A stretch of DNA of 64,000 nt from positions 2,317,361-2,381,360 of the forward strand of contig NC_017167.1 of the NCBI RefSeq assembly GCF_000219875.1, given 5' to 3'. This document shows, piece after piece, positions 8,167 to 18,055 of the stretch. Each line of letters starts with the position of its first letter. Position 1 is the first letter of the stretch. Source of the stretch: Alicyclobacillus acidocaldarius subsp. acidocaldarius Tc-4-1 (GTDB lineage: Bacteria > Bacillota > Bacilli > Alicyclobacillales > Alicyclobacillaceae). The notes under the pieces were generated by a model that worked only from the letters and a program-made list of their open reading frames with translations, searched no databases and was not told the DNA's origin. A program made the translations under genes and the position numbers.

Positions 8167-8239
8167 AGCCCGCGACAGGACTCGAACCTGCAACCGGCCG
8201 CTTACAAGGCGGCTGCTCTGCCTGTTGAGCTACGTGGGC
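8167..8239 (-). tRNA. tRNA-Thr (TGT)
   Basis: 73-nt cloverleaf on the minus strand: acceptor GCCCACG / CGCGGGC (one mismatch at position 5), D-arm GCTC...GAGC, anticodon stem GCCGC / GCGGC with loop CTTGTAA (anticodon TGT, codon ACA), and a T-arm containing the TTCGAGT loop. No CCA is encoded. A single tRNA within the element may supplement the host codon supply. Confidence 0.9.
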
Positions 8240-8500
8240 ATGATAAAGGCCCGATGCTCGCGAAACACCGGACCAAAACAAACCGTCCCCTTGCAGGAGA
8301 TTGACCTCGAACGACACGTAGCAGGGTCTGAACATAACTGCGGAAACTCCGAAAGCATGAGCGAAGCCCAGGCGGACGGCCGGCGGAGGTTGGGAGACCG
8401 GAGCCGGCCGGACGCCTGAGCCCAGCCCATCGCAGAGGAATGACCAACGTCGTGCGATGAGCAACGCGCGCGTCTCTGGAAAACTCCAGAGATGATCTTG
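8240..8500 (-). ncRNA. Structured leader RNA upstream of tRNA-Thr (candidate)
   Basis: There is no ORF here, yet the minus strand folds strongly. 8366-8421 forms GCTCAGGCG / CGCCTGGGC continuing, after a 2x2 internal loop, into CGGCCGGC / GCCGGCCG, some 17 bp in all. A second perfect hairpin TCTCTGG-loop-CCAGAGA lies at 8473-8492, next to the promoter. The region is transcribed towards the tRNA. Phages are known to carry large structured RNAs next to tRNAs; I could not match this to a named class. Confidence 0.4.
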
Positions 8501-8515
8501 ACCTAGGCAAACCTA

Positions 8516-8570
8516 ATTATAGCACATCTGTTGGACAGAGACTATAGGGACACTGTGCAATCGATGTCAA
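8516..8570 (-). promoter_or_regulatory. Promoter for the structured leader and tRNA-Thr
   Basis: Minus strand: TTGACA (8565-8570), 18 nt, TATAGT (8541-8546). A second -10-like TATAAT is at 8516-8521. Both point to the tRNA. Confidence 0.65.
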
Positions 8571-8586
8571 CTTTTATGGTCCACTC

Positions 8587-8937
8587 TTAGGCACTGATTA
8601 CCAATTGCCTCCATACATCATAAACACGCGCTACACCTTGGGTAGGATCTTGGAGCCAACGACAAGCTGCGTCCACCGTGATCGACAAATATCGATAGCA
8701 CCAGAGCACCCATCGCACACACAACGCCCCGCGTTGGCGACGCTGCATGTTTTGCTCCCGCCACAACAACTTGACTCCAACGATCGGATACCAGAAAACC
8801 ACTATTCCAAATACATACGGTGTGTATCTTGTGTATCGTATGTCCTGATACGTCAACTGCAACCGAACCGCGATTCCCACCATCAGCGCGCCGAAAACGA
8901 GCGCTGCGGTCCATGTCGTCACAAAACGAAGTCCCAT
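8587..8937 (-). CDS. Two-TM membrane protein downstream of sigma factor
   Basis: 116 residues, start ATG 8937 with GAGAGAGG 9 nt upstream, 16 nt after the stop of the sigma gene. Two hydrophobic segments (about 5-25 and 40-58) and the RWVLWC.RYL motif shared with 6664-7263. A membrane protein directly after a sigma factor could be an anti-sigma partner, but it has no known anti-sigma domain, so this is only positional. Confidence 0.65.
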   Translation of the reverse strand: MGLRFVTTWTAALVFGALMVGIAVRLQLTYQDIRYTRYTPYVFGIVVFWYPIVGVKLLWREQNMQRRQRGALCVRWVLWCYRYLSITVDAACRWLQDPTQGVARVYDVWRQLVISA

Positions 8938-8953
8938 AGATCCGTGACCTCTC

Positions 8954-9583
8954 TCAGGCCAGAACTGCATTGGGCTCGCGACTTCTCGCGATTGCCTTTC
9001 TCGCTTTTTTCCGCAACCGCTGCACCGCATTGTCCACCGTTTTATACCCGCACTGTAAGATACGCTGGATCTCCACGTATGAATGCCCCTCGAGCCGCAA
9101 CCGCCACACCGCGCGTTCGAGCTCCGTCAATCTCAGCCCCCAATGCCGCTCTGCCCATGCCACGAGTTCCTCTGGACCCGCACTTTGCGGTGGCCCAAAC
9201 ACCATATCGTCCACACTCGGTGCCGTACGATCAACGAACACGTCCAGCACCGTGCGCTCCGAGTCCTCGATCCATGGGCACTCCGCGTCGAGCGACAGAG
9301 CCGTCAGATGCCAGAAGTGCTTTTGCCGCCGCGCCATCTTGAGCACGGTGACGAGTTCTCGCTTGACGCACATCTTGGCGAAAGCCAGGAACGGCGTTTG
9401 CCCGTCGTACCCACGCACCGCTTTCCAAAACCCAATCAGAGCGTGCTGCATCACGTCGTCGCGTTCTGCTCCGGGGATCCAATATCCATGCGCCCAGCGG
9501 CGCAGTCTGTCGCGAAATTCTTGATAAAGCGCCATGAAAGCGTCTTGGTCACCGGATTTTGCTGCAAGCACCAACGTGTCCAT
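8954..9583 (-). CDS. Sigma-70 family RNA polymerase sigma factor (SigH-like)
   Basis: 209 residues. Region 2 lies at about 15-85 (FMALYQEFRDRLRRWAHGY ... DDVMQHALIGFWKAVRGYD), followed by a spacer and region 4 at about 155-200 (LTELERAVWRLRLEGHSYVEIQRIL...KTVDNAVQRLRKKARKA). Length and layout resemble sporulation SigH. ATG 9583 was chosen because the SD arm of element copy 5 is 7 nt upstream. Probably directs RNA polymerase to element promoters; which ones cannot be told. Confidence 0.85.
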   Translation of the reverse strand: MDTLVLAAKSGDQDAFMALYQEFRDRLRRWAHGYWIPGAERDDVMQHALIGFWKAVRGYDGQTPFLAFAKMCVKRELVTVLKMARRQKHFWHLTALSLDAECPWIEDSERTVLDVFVDRTAPSVDDMVFGPPQSAGPEELVAWAERHWGLRLTELERAVWRLRLEGHSYVEIQRILQCGYKTVDNAVQRLRKKARKAIARSREPNAVLA

Positions 9584-9623
9584 AAGAATCGCCCCCAACA
9601 GTGGGGGCGGTGCAGGGCAGTTT
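9584..9623 (-). promoter_or_regulatory. SD-hairpin element, copy 5
   Basis: ACTGCCCTGCA, then an 8-bp stem CGCCCCCA-CTGT-TGGGGGCG with the SD in the 3' arm, before the sigma gene. The upstream type ISP frame stops at its edge. Together with the first codons of the sigma gene it resembles copy 6 at 14435. Confidence 0.9.
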
Positions 9624-12600
9624 TATTCTAATGCTGGCGGCAATTGACGAATGACCTTTAGCGTCTCCACCGCCACACGCACTGCTCGTTTCACCAAGTC
9701 CACAATGTACCGAGGATCTTGAGCCGTCTCACGAGCCCAGGCGTTCGGATCATTCACGATCCCGCTTGCTCGATCTCGCTTGATTTGATACTGCTCCACA
9801 ATCCATTCAATCGGCGACCGTCCATTCACCTGATAGTGGAACGCTTCTTCCGGAATTCCACGAAGCGTTATCCACTCGTTGACAACCAAGTCTCTCTTGT
9901 CCCTAGCAAACCTCATCTTTTTTACACGGTAACGTTCCCAAGGATCCTCTGGTGCATTTGATGAAATACTCTCTTCCAATGGAAAAGGGTCAACCTTCTC
10001 GTAGCCTATGTGCAACTCCGCAAGCTTGCGACCAGCTTGACTGAATGCCCAGAAATCTGATGCAAACGGAATTCGCGGTAGTTCACGGCGCAAATCCGAA
10101 GCAAAGCGTTCACGATAGTCTGATGCGTGAAGCACGCCATAGACGTAATAGAAAATATCTTCCTTTGTAATGGAGGTGTCCCCATATTGCTCTTGAAATG
10201 CTCTAAGTGTTTCATCCGTGATTGCATAGTCTTTTGGAGCAATCAAATCAAGCGCAACCTGAACCTCCACATCGCCGTCTTCCCCATCATATACGTAAAG
10301 CGGAAAACATTGAGTGGTCCCTACTACATGAAGATCTGGCAATTCATCCGTCACCAAACATGTGAAGTTCCGATTATCTCCGGGTGCTTGTAGAATAATC
10401 ACCTTGTTCTCCGCATCTGGACGCGGGAAAAGACGCAGTTGTTGGTAGATCATATCGTTAAAAGCGCGATCAAAATACAACCAGCGCTTAGAGAACGGAC
10501 GGTACAACGCAATTCGAATCGCATCCGGCCGAAACCCATGAATCGCCCCCCCGTGTAGCATCACGCCGCAAGCCACGGCTCCAACTAATTTGGCTGGGGT
10601 CGTTTAGTTGTTCGTTGATACCTCTCCTAACCTGACTGTTGTATACCGCAATCATTCTCTGCATATTATTCGCGACCGTTTCATGAGAAAAATTGTACAC
10701 CCATGCGTCACGACTGGTTGCCACACCCCTTGAACGAATGTTAAATATTCGATGCTCACTTTCTGCTTGCTCTCCACCAAGCGGCATAAGCGACACGAAT
10801 TCATCTGACCGTTGATGAATCCAATCCCCTGCTTCATTAGGTGTGATGCGAGTCCATGGTACACCTTGTACATCTCCGAACGCCTTGACTTTCGCGAGTT
10901 TCTCTTCACGGCTTAGATAGTCACCAATGTCGTGATAGAAAATCTCTGCGGGCCCAACGTGGGAGTCGTCTTTCACCAGCACAACGAGGCATACGGCAGC
11001 ACGACTCCCTTGAGAAAATACATTATCACCCTCCCGTCTCCTGAGTTCGCCTTGCGTTCTAGCATTTCCGCGAAGATTGATTAGATAAATCGCCGCACAC
11101 TCGTTTGCGAGTTCCTTGCGCATCCCGTCCATGGCATTGCCGTCGATCCAGCCAGCGTTGGTCACGAACGCGACCACGCCTTGATTCCCCACTCGGTCCA
11201 TTGCCCAGCGAATTGCTCGGATATAAGCGTCATAGAGGCTGTTCCTATTTCTTGAAGACGTTTCAGCCGCAAACGTGCTTCGAATTCTCTCATCCAACCG
11301 TTCGTATTGCAGATTTTGGTTAGCGTCGTTTTCATCTCTTTGTCTTGAACGCCAAGGCGGATTTCCCACCACAACCGTAATCGAAGCATCACGTTGAGTA
11401 CGCATCAACTCAGTGTAATCGTCAGCGAAAAACTGCGTACTCCAAGATCCGTGCTCCTCTTGAAGTTGGAATGAGTCAACCCACAGCACTGGCAGATTCC
11501 AGCCGGGGGTCTTCGCCGGTCATTTCTCGAATCGTCCAACGCAGGTTCGTCAGAAGCATGTAATAGGCAAACAATTGAACATCGTTCGCCCAAAACTCTC
11601 TGGCCTGTAACTTCCGAAGTATCGTCTCCTTATCCCAGCGTTGCAACATCAGAGCAGGGAACGTTCCAGTGCCCGCAAATGGGTCAATGATCGTCACGCC
11701 TGACGAAGCCGTGGTCTTTCCAAAGTGCTTTTGCAACACGACATCGACGCTCTTCAGAAGAAAATTCACGAGCTCAACCGGCGTGTAAACAATCCCCAAA
11801 CGACTCGCTGCTTTCGGAAAGACGGCCTTGAACAGCATTTCAAATAACAGACGCAAGAAATCTTGTCGTTCCTCGGGAGTGCGAATGCCCTGTGCGCGAA
11901 TACGAACACTTACATAAAACTCCTCTAGCACGTGTCGCTCGCGGTCTAAAAAGGCGCGAAAAGCCTCGGTGACTTGCTCGAAGGACCTCGCGACTGGAGT
12001 TTCCGTGAGATCGTCACCGGGAAACAACGACGAAAACACCGGTGCCATGATCCAATGCTGAACAAGGAAATCCTTAGCATCCTCTTCAGAAATGTTGGGA
12101 TGTAGAACTTCCCGCAGTGCCGTAACGTAATTCTGAAAAGCAGCCTGAGCTTCCTGATAATGCTCGATCGGAAGTGCACCCAAAATCGTATCAAGTTGTG
12201 TCCGCAGGCGTCGCGCAACTTCCTCCACAGTCGCAGCAAAGACACCAAATACGAACGGTTGTTAGCCGGTGCCACCAAGCGCGTCGTAATCGTCTTTCGG
12301 ATCTGTTCTTCAAGCTCTTGTGGTAACCCAAGGTCAAATCTTATTTGAACCGTATTTGACGGTTCGCGGTTGCTACCCTCATGCGGAGACAACAACTCAC
12401 GAATATATACATCCACCGCAGTATCGATGGCGCGAAGCGCGTTAATGATTTGGACAAGAGTACGGAAGTTCTCTTCTTGCGGCAGCAAGAGTGCTTCAAT
12501 CTGCTCTTCAGAAATCGGTGCATTAGGTTCCAACCTATCAACATTCAAAACGATCGGGACCAAAATTGTTCCGACCTTGTTGGGGCGATGCGGCGGCTTA

Positions 12601-14278
12601 CGCACAACTCGACCGATCGCTTGGATCACATCTACCCTGCTCTTCGTGGCTCCAAAAACACCACGGCGTCCAAGTCGGGAACATCGATACCTTCGGTGAG
12701 CACTCTGGCATTCGTAATAAGAACGTGATCTACAGAATTCCCTTCGCGATCCGTCAGTGTTTCAAGACAGCGAAGCAACTTTGCTCGCTCACGCATGGAC
12801 ATCGTGCCATCCATGTGTGCGACAAAACTGGGCGTGACATTCCGAAGCGTTTCTCAAGCTTGTTCCAAGTATCCACAATCGCTTGCGATTTCGCTCGCGA
12901 ATTGACAAAGTAATGAGCCGTTGTAGAGGCGGCTGAATGTCTTCATCCATGAGCGCTCTGGACAAAGCATACGCCCTGACCAAATCTGGAACTTGAGGAG
13001 CGTCTGTTTCCTGCACCCAATCAACGAACATCTGTTGTACTCTTCGCTCGCTAAAGAACATTACGCGGACGCAATAATTTGCCAAATACCCCTCTTCAAC
13101 GCCTCTACGAAAGCTATATCTGAAAAATTCGGGTCCGAACGTTTCAAGATTGTCCATGCCATAAGTCCGCAGTCCTTCACGTTCAAGTCGATTTCGATGG
13201 GCTTCGGTAAAGAGGCGTGGCGTAGCTGTCAAATACAATCGACGATGTGCATGAATCCGATCATCGTCATGGAACATCAAAAGTCAGATGGATCTTCCTC
13301 TTCTTCATACGCCACGCCTGTCGTCCGGTGCGCTTCATCCGCAATGGCCACACGAAACTCAGGCAAACCTTGCTGTTGGGCATCTGCTACGACGTGGAGG
13401 GATTGATAAGTGCTTACCACAACGATGATTGCGTCATCTACGGGTTGAGCGGCACGAACCAACTCTTCATGATTCGTAGTTGGTGGGATAATCAGCGAAA
13501 TGTCTCCTGTGTCCTCGTCGCGCCCCACCCCTCGGTCGGAAGTTACGGCAACAAAACGAAGCTGCACCGTCGCGTCGCGCTTCCAAGCTCGTATCGTCTG
13601 ATTGACTAAGGCGATTGAAGGTGCGCAGAAGAGAACAAGGTCTCTTGGTTGTGCGAAACGTTCAACAGTTCGAAGCGCCACTAACGTCTTTCCCGTCCCT
13701 GGCGGCATAATGCACTTTCCACGATCGTTTGCTTCCCAGCCAGAGAGAATGGCTGCAACGGCTTCCTCTTGGTATGGACGCAGACTCACCGGCACATGGC
13801 GCGTCATTGCTTCAGACGCTTGCCAGGTGAACTGTTCCCAATCTATATCGGCAGTTTCAAAATCCTCCCCAGTCCAAACAGCGATACCACGTTCTTGACA
13901 GCGGGCTTCCGCCGTGCGGGTAACGCCACCAACTGCAACTACTAAGAACTTCGTGAACGAAAACCGCGGTGACGTTGCGGACGCAACAAACGTCGAAAGT
14001 TCACGCCAGTCCACCGGGTCACGATGGTCCTTGGATTGGATTGCCCACAAATGGTGCTCAGTGTCTTCAGCCACCAAATCGATACCTTCGTCTTGCTGAG
14101 AACGCTCTGGTTGCGTGTCCATAATCCAATCTCGATATGTCTTAACCCACACAAACCGGGCACCTGGGTAATGCCCGTCGCGCAGGAACGCAAGCAAAAA
14201 TCGTTCGAATAAGCGCCCGCGCTCTTGTGGAGACGACGCCTCATTCTGCAAGTTTTCGTATTGCTCCCAAAACCCCAT
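9623..14278 (-). pseudogene. Type ISP restriction-modification enzyme, multiply frameshifted
   Basis: Read across frames this is one polypeptide of about 1,550 residues, the usual size of single-chain type ISP enzymes. It has an Mrr-like nuclease domain (GIDLVAEDTEHHLWAIQSKDH), an SF2 helicase (MPPGTGKT, IADEAHR, LYLTATPR, IQAIGRVVRK), an N6-adenine methyltransferase (DPFAGTGTF, VVGNPPW) and a C-terminal target-recognition part (RIALYRPFSKRWLYFDRAFND). Frame breaks lie near 13278 (T run), 12915, 12845, 12650, 12255, 11505 and 10550 (G7 run). It should be inactive unless these are sequence errors. Copies of the SD-hairpin element plus the sigma 5' end stand on both sides. Confidence 0.85.
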
Positions 14279-14374
14279 CTTGATCACCCGTTCAACACCT
14301 TGGATTCCAAGCAAATCTTGTGCTTTCTTCGATATTCGAATGCGAACTTCCTTCTTGATTGGCTAACCTCCGCC

Positions 14375-14434
14375 TCATCCGCGACGCCGGAGTACAAATG
14401 CACCACGCTTTGCTGCAAACACCAGTGTGTCCAT
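14375..14434 (-). pseudogene. 5' remnant of a sigma-factor gene
   Basis: ATG 14434 opens MDTLVFAAKRG, matching the first residues of the sigma gene at 9583 (MDTLVLAAKSG), and then diverges to a stop after 19 codons. It makes a direct repeat flanking the type ISP gene. Confidence 0.7.
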
Positions 14435-14476
14435 GAGAATCGCCCCTCCGACATAGAGGGGCGGCGTAAGACAAAA
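14435..14476 (-). promoter_or_regulatory. SD-hairpin element, copy 6
   Basis: ATTTTGTCTTACGC, then an 8-bp stem CGCCCCTC / GAGGGGCG ahead of the sigma remnant. The CGATTCTCATGGACAC stretch after the hairpin matches copy 5, which has T in place of the last C before ATG. Confidence 0.85.
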
Positions 14477-14669
14477 TGAAGCCACGGATTGATCCCACAC
14501 CTTCTCCGGCAACAAGCATATACATCAATCAGTTAGGCAAAACTGGTGATGGTAAATGATGAGGTGTGGAATGATGAACTTTCACAGGAAGATCGCCAAG
14601 AAAACATTGCGTCTCGCCAGCAGACGATACTATGATAAGGGCAGCCCTAGCGAAACGGAGGGAAGCGAC

Positions 14670-14840
14670 ATGACGGCGATCCTCAAGGAATTAAATCATC
14701 TTGAACTTCCTCCTTCTGTGGTTCGGGAACTTGGATTGTCGAACGACTGGAAAAGCAAGATCGATCCTTCGTTCGCGAAAAAGGCCATAAAGACAGCTTT
14801 GAAGTACGAGAAGGCTCTCAAGGAGTTGTCGAAGCATTAA
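14670..14840 (+). CDS. Putative antitoxin of the Doc module
   Basis: 56 residues from ATG 14670 (GGAGGGA 6-9 nt upstream), lysine-rich at the C-terminus. No named family recognised (not clearly Phd or AbrB). It sits immediately upstream of, and overlaps by 5 nt, the Doc gene, which is the usual place of an antitoxin. The overlap suggests translational coupling. Confidence 0.6.
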   Translation: MTAILKELNHLELPPSVVRELGLSNDWKSKIDPSFAKKAIKTALKYEKALKELSKH

Positions 14841-15309
14841 AGCGATACGTTATCTGTCAGTCGAGGAACTTGTATTTCTGCATTTTATTGCCGCTCATTT
14901 TTATGATAATTACGAATACAGTGGCACACAGGAGCAATTCGGAATCAAGGATCCGAATTTGCTCCTGTCGGCTCTCAATGAGATGCGCCAGACATTCGAT
15001 GGTCAGGAATTATATCCGACCATTTATGACAAAGCGGCCTGTCTTGTTCGTTCCATCATCCAAAACCATCCTTTTCATAACGCGAACAAACGAACCGCCG
15101 TTCTGGCCATGATTGTCTTCTTGGATCTCAATCATTATAGAGTGAAAGTCAGTCAGAAAAAACTGGTGGACTTCGCATGCGATATTGCTGTCCATAAGCC
15201 ACCTGTCTCGCGAATAGGCCGTACGATTAGAAAATGGATCAGTTATGCCCCGTTAGAAAGAGGGAGATGGAAACAAGTTTTATCTGAGTTCAGAAACACG
15301 GATGGGTAA
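14836..15309 (+). CDS. doc: Doc-family (Fic-fold) toxin, apparent ATT start
   Basis: The frame carries the Doc/Fic signature HPFHNANKRTA (the active-site loop that transfers a phosphate to EF-Tu in characterised Doc) and the N-terminal RYLSVEELVFLH typical of the family. From the family N-terminus to 14959 the frame has no ATG, GTG or TTG; the only initiation-like codon with an RBS is ATT 14836 (AAGGAG 10 nt upstream), giving a start MKAIRYLSVEE. ATT may keep toxin expression low or may be a mutated ATG. 157 residues, otherwise intact. Confidence 0.85.
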   Translation: MKAIRYLSVEELVFLHFIAAHFYDNYEYSGTQEQFGIKDPNLLLSALNEMRQTFDGQELYPTIYDKAACLVRSIIQNHPFHNANKRTAVLAMIVFLDLNHYRVKVSQKKLVDFACDIAVHKPPVSRIGRTIRKWISYAPLERGRWKQVLSEFRNTDG

Positions 15310-15346
15310 AGATGGACTCACCCTATGGACAGCGTTGGCTCCATCA

Positions 15347-15688
15347 TCACATACGCTCCAGATCCTCGAATAACTCTTGTCGCACCTCTTCTTCGTGCTC
15401 CTTCCAAGCACCAGCCACCGTACGGACATCTCGAAGCGGCTTCCGTCGCCCAACCCGCCTTAGACTTAGCAGTTCTTCCTCCAGATCCACGTCCAGGCCA
15501 TACGCACGAAGGTCAAGGCCAAACGCCTCAAGCGTGTTCCGCAGCGAGTTCAGCATTTCGTAGTACGCAATGACAGCGCCACCTTCGTACTCGTTAGATG
15601 GCTGTCGCACCCGCTTGCGCTGATGCTGTCGTGCATTTTCCAACATCTCTCGAATCCATTCTTGCAGAATAGCTTGCTCGATCGACAT
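15347..15688 (-). CDS. Hypothetical helical protein
   Basis: 113 residues; ATG 15688 has GGGAGGCG at the right distance. Predicted helical, rich in Glu/Arg/Leu, with no membrane segment and no family recognised. Its start codon abuts the truncated Dam gene on the opposite strand, and the two 5' ends seem to have been joined by recombination. Confidence 0.6.
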   Translation of the reverse strand: MSIEQAILQEWIREMLENARQHQRKRVRQPSNEYEGGAVIAYYEMLNSLRNTLEAFGLDLRAYGLDVDLEEELLSLRRVGRRKPLRDVRTVAGAWKEHEEEVRQELFEDLERM

Positions 15689-16480
15689 GTGATCGCCTCC
15701 CTTAACAAACTTCTCCCGCCCGGTCGTCGCCTCATCGAACCGTTCGTCGGTGCCGGCGCGGTGTTCCTGAACTTAGATTATCCCGAGCACCTGCTCGGCG
15801 ACGTCAACCGCGACCTGATCCTCGCGCACCAGATGCTCCAAGCGCACGGCGAAGCGTTCATTGAGGCCTGCCGTGAGCTGTTCGTGCCCGAGAACAACAC
15901 TCCCGAGCGGTACTACGAACTGCGCGATGAGTTCAACAGCACGGCGGATCCGTGGCACAGCACGGCGGATCCGTGGCGCAGAGCGGCGCTCTTCGTCTAT
16001 CTCAACCGTCACAGTATCCACGGCTTGATCCGATACAATCGACACGGTCGTTTCAACGCACCGTTCGGGTATCGGAAGAGAATCTACTTTCCTGAAGCGG
16101 AGATGCGCCACTTCGTCGAGCGGTCGAAGCGAGCGGCATTCGTCCACGCCGACTTTCGCGACCTGATGAAGCAAGCGCGCCCGAATGATGTCGTCTACTG
16201 CGATCCGCCCTACGTACCGCTCTCCGACACGTCGAACTTCGTGGAGTATTCGCCAGGCGGCTTTTCGTGGTGCGATCACGAGGTGTTGGCCGACTACGCT
16301 CGGGCACTTGCAGAGCGCGGCGTCACCGTTGTGATCTCGAATCATCGAACGCCTGCGGTCGAGTCCTTGTATCGGGGCGCGGAAATCCACGTCGTCGAGG
16401 TACCAAGAAATATCGGGAGTCAGCATCGGCAGACGGCGCGTGTGGTCGAAGAGTTGATCGCGGTCTTTCGAGCATTGTGA
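15689..16480 (+). pseudogene. DNA adenine methylase (Dam/D12 class), N-terminally truncated
   Basis: Frame from GTG 15689 encodes IEPFVGAGAVFLNL (SAM-binding motif I), then the DPPY catalytic motif in DVVYCDPPYVPLS, and NHRT near the end, as in D12-class N6-adenine methylases. The family's start, with the KWAGGK motif about 20 residues before motif I, is missing, and there is no RBS. The sequence upstream is antisense to the gene at 15347-15688. Probably inactive. Confidence 0.75.
15937..15978 (+). repeat. 21-bp tandem duplication inside the methylase
   Basis: Two identical 21-bp units (15937-15957, 15958-15978) duplicate seven residues (HSTADPW) in frame. Confidence 0.85.
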
Positions 16481-16564
16481 GTTGCAGAGTGCATGGATAT
16501 GTTTTACACTCGCGTTCGAGCGCAAGCTCAATTCCCGCCCGCACACGTGCGTATTCGCAGAAAC

Positions 16565-16595
16565 GCCGCGCCAGTCCCCTAAAGAGTGGCGCGGC
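16565..16595. terminator. Bidirectional hairpin between convergent genes
   Basis: GCCGCGCC ... GGCGCGGC, a perfect 8-bp stem between the Dam remnant (plus) and the ArdC-like gene (minus). Short T-rich tails exist on both sides. Confidence 0.6.
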
Positions 16596-16627
16596 GGAAT
16601 CGTTTGATTTAGAACAACGCCTGTCCG

Positions 16628-18055
16628 TCACGGCCTCGCCGAGGAAACTCGTTCGATCTCCTCGATGATTTGTTGTGCCGTCTTCGTGATCCGTTCGAGG
16701 CTCGCACGCAGTTTGCGCTTGTCGCCCCCGGACCACGCCCACACATAGCTGACCGAATAGTCGCGGGTGTCGAACCCAAACGCCGACGCCACGCAGTACG
16801 CGACCGCCTCCGCCTCGATCTCCATCTGCTGACGCTCGGGCGATGGTCCGCCTCCCTCAACAACCGTGAACCGATCGTCGAAATCGGCATGCATCAGCGC
16901 ATGGGCGTATTCGTGGATCAGCGTCTTCGCCTCCTGATCCGGCGACAACCCGTCGGACAGGCTGATCTTTCGGTCCTCTAGGTGGTAGATACCGTTCGCG
17001 CCATGCAGTCGCTGTCGCGATTCGTAAGAAACCGGGATCCCCTTGCTGCGAATCACACTCATCAGCCGATCCCGGAGCTCCACATGCCGATCGCCTTCGA
17101 TTCGCTCATCCAGCACCGGAATCGGTTCGCCATCTGTCTGTGAGATGTCGAACACCGTCACTGTCTTGAACCCAACGAGCTTTTGCTTAAGGACAGGTTC
17201 ACCATTCTCGTCCAACACCGGATTGCCGTGTTCGTCCTCTTCCGGCACCTTCTTGATCAGCGGTGCCAGGATGCTGATGCCCCGCTCGCCGCGCATGACG
17301 TGGCGCCCGAACTCCTGCCACTTCTTGTAGCCCATGACGCACGACGCGTTCGGGCGTTGAGCGTAAATCAGCATGACATTGTGAAAGCTGTACCGCGGCA
17401 CGCGCGCCGCAAACTCCAGGTAGCGCTTGAATTGCTCGCTGTCCTGGAACGTGTCCAACAACGCGTTGAGCCGCTCGAACGCCTCCTGCACCTTCGGGTT
17501 CCGGCTGTGCGTCACAAACGCGCGCTGCTCCGTCGCCTCGCCCTGAGCGTCGTCCGGATTGTCCGCCGTCGCAGGCCCACCGAGTGGAACTTCATCCTCC
17601 GTCTCAACGGCTTGAGGCGGCGATCCCGTCTCCGCCCACCGGGCCGCGCTGGACTCATTCAGCCCCAGCGCCCGCGCGCGTTGATAGAGTTCGCGATTCG
17701 TACCGTCATAGTCCTCGTTTCCGTACTCCGCTGCAAGGTGACTGGGCACCCGAACCACGGCCTTACGCAGTTCCTCCGCCGAATACGACTCCAAGGGCCT
17801 GGCTTTCGGCGCGATCGTCTCAAGCGCACCGTGCGTGCTGATGAGGGGCGCCTGGTCATCCGGAATATCCGGCGACAACAGTGGTCGCTTCAGAAAGCGC
17901 TGGACGCGCTCGTCCGACATGACGCTCCAGCCTTTGGGCACACGCCCCGTCCAACCGACCTGACGCAGCAACCACTTGGCGCACACCGGGCCGGCACCAC
18001 GGCGAATGCTCGGTTCCGCCCGCAGTGTGCGCGTGCAACGAACGCAGTTAGTCAT
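16628..18055 (-). CDS. ArdC-like antirestriction protein with ImmA/IrrE-type metallopeptidase domain
   Basis: 475 residues. N-terminal zinc-ribbon (about 1-40, CVRC...RRGAGPVCAKW, DUF6011-like), a variable linker, an ArdC N-terminal ssDNA-binding domain (about 205-320, FHNVMLIYAQRP...VMGYKKWQEFGRHVMRGERGI), and a C-terminal zinc metallopeptidase domain with HEYAHALMH. ArdC-type proteins shield incoming DNA from restriction during transfer. ATG 18055 was chosen from the SD arm of element copy 7. The upstream gene's stop overlaps this ATG. Confidence 0.85.
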   Translation of the reverse strand: MTNCVRCTRTLRAEPSIRRGAGPVCAKWLLRQVGWTGRVPKGWSVMSDERVQRFLKRPLLSPDIPDDQAPLISTHGALETIAPKARPLESYSAEELRKAVVRVPSHLAAEYGNEDYDGTNRELYQRARALGLNESSAARWAETGSPPQAVETEDEVPLGGPATADNPDDAQGEATEQRAFVTHSRNPKVQEAFERLNALLDTFQDSEQFKRYLEFAARVPRYSFHNVMLIYAQRPNASCVMGYKKWQEFGRHVMRGERGISILAPLIKKVPEEDEHGNPVLDENGEPVLKQKLVGFKTVTVFDISQTDGEPIPVLDERIEGDRHVELRDRLMSVIRSKGIPVSYESRQRLHGANGIYHLEDRKISLSDGLSPDQEAKTLIHEYAHALMHADFDDRFTVVEGGGPSPERQQMEIEAEAVAYCVASAFGFDTRDYSVSYVWAWSGGDKRKLRASLERITKTAQQIIEEIERVSSARP

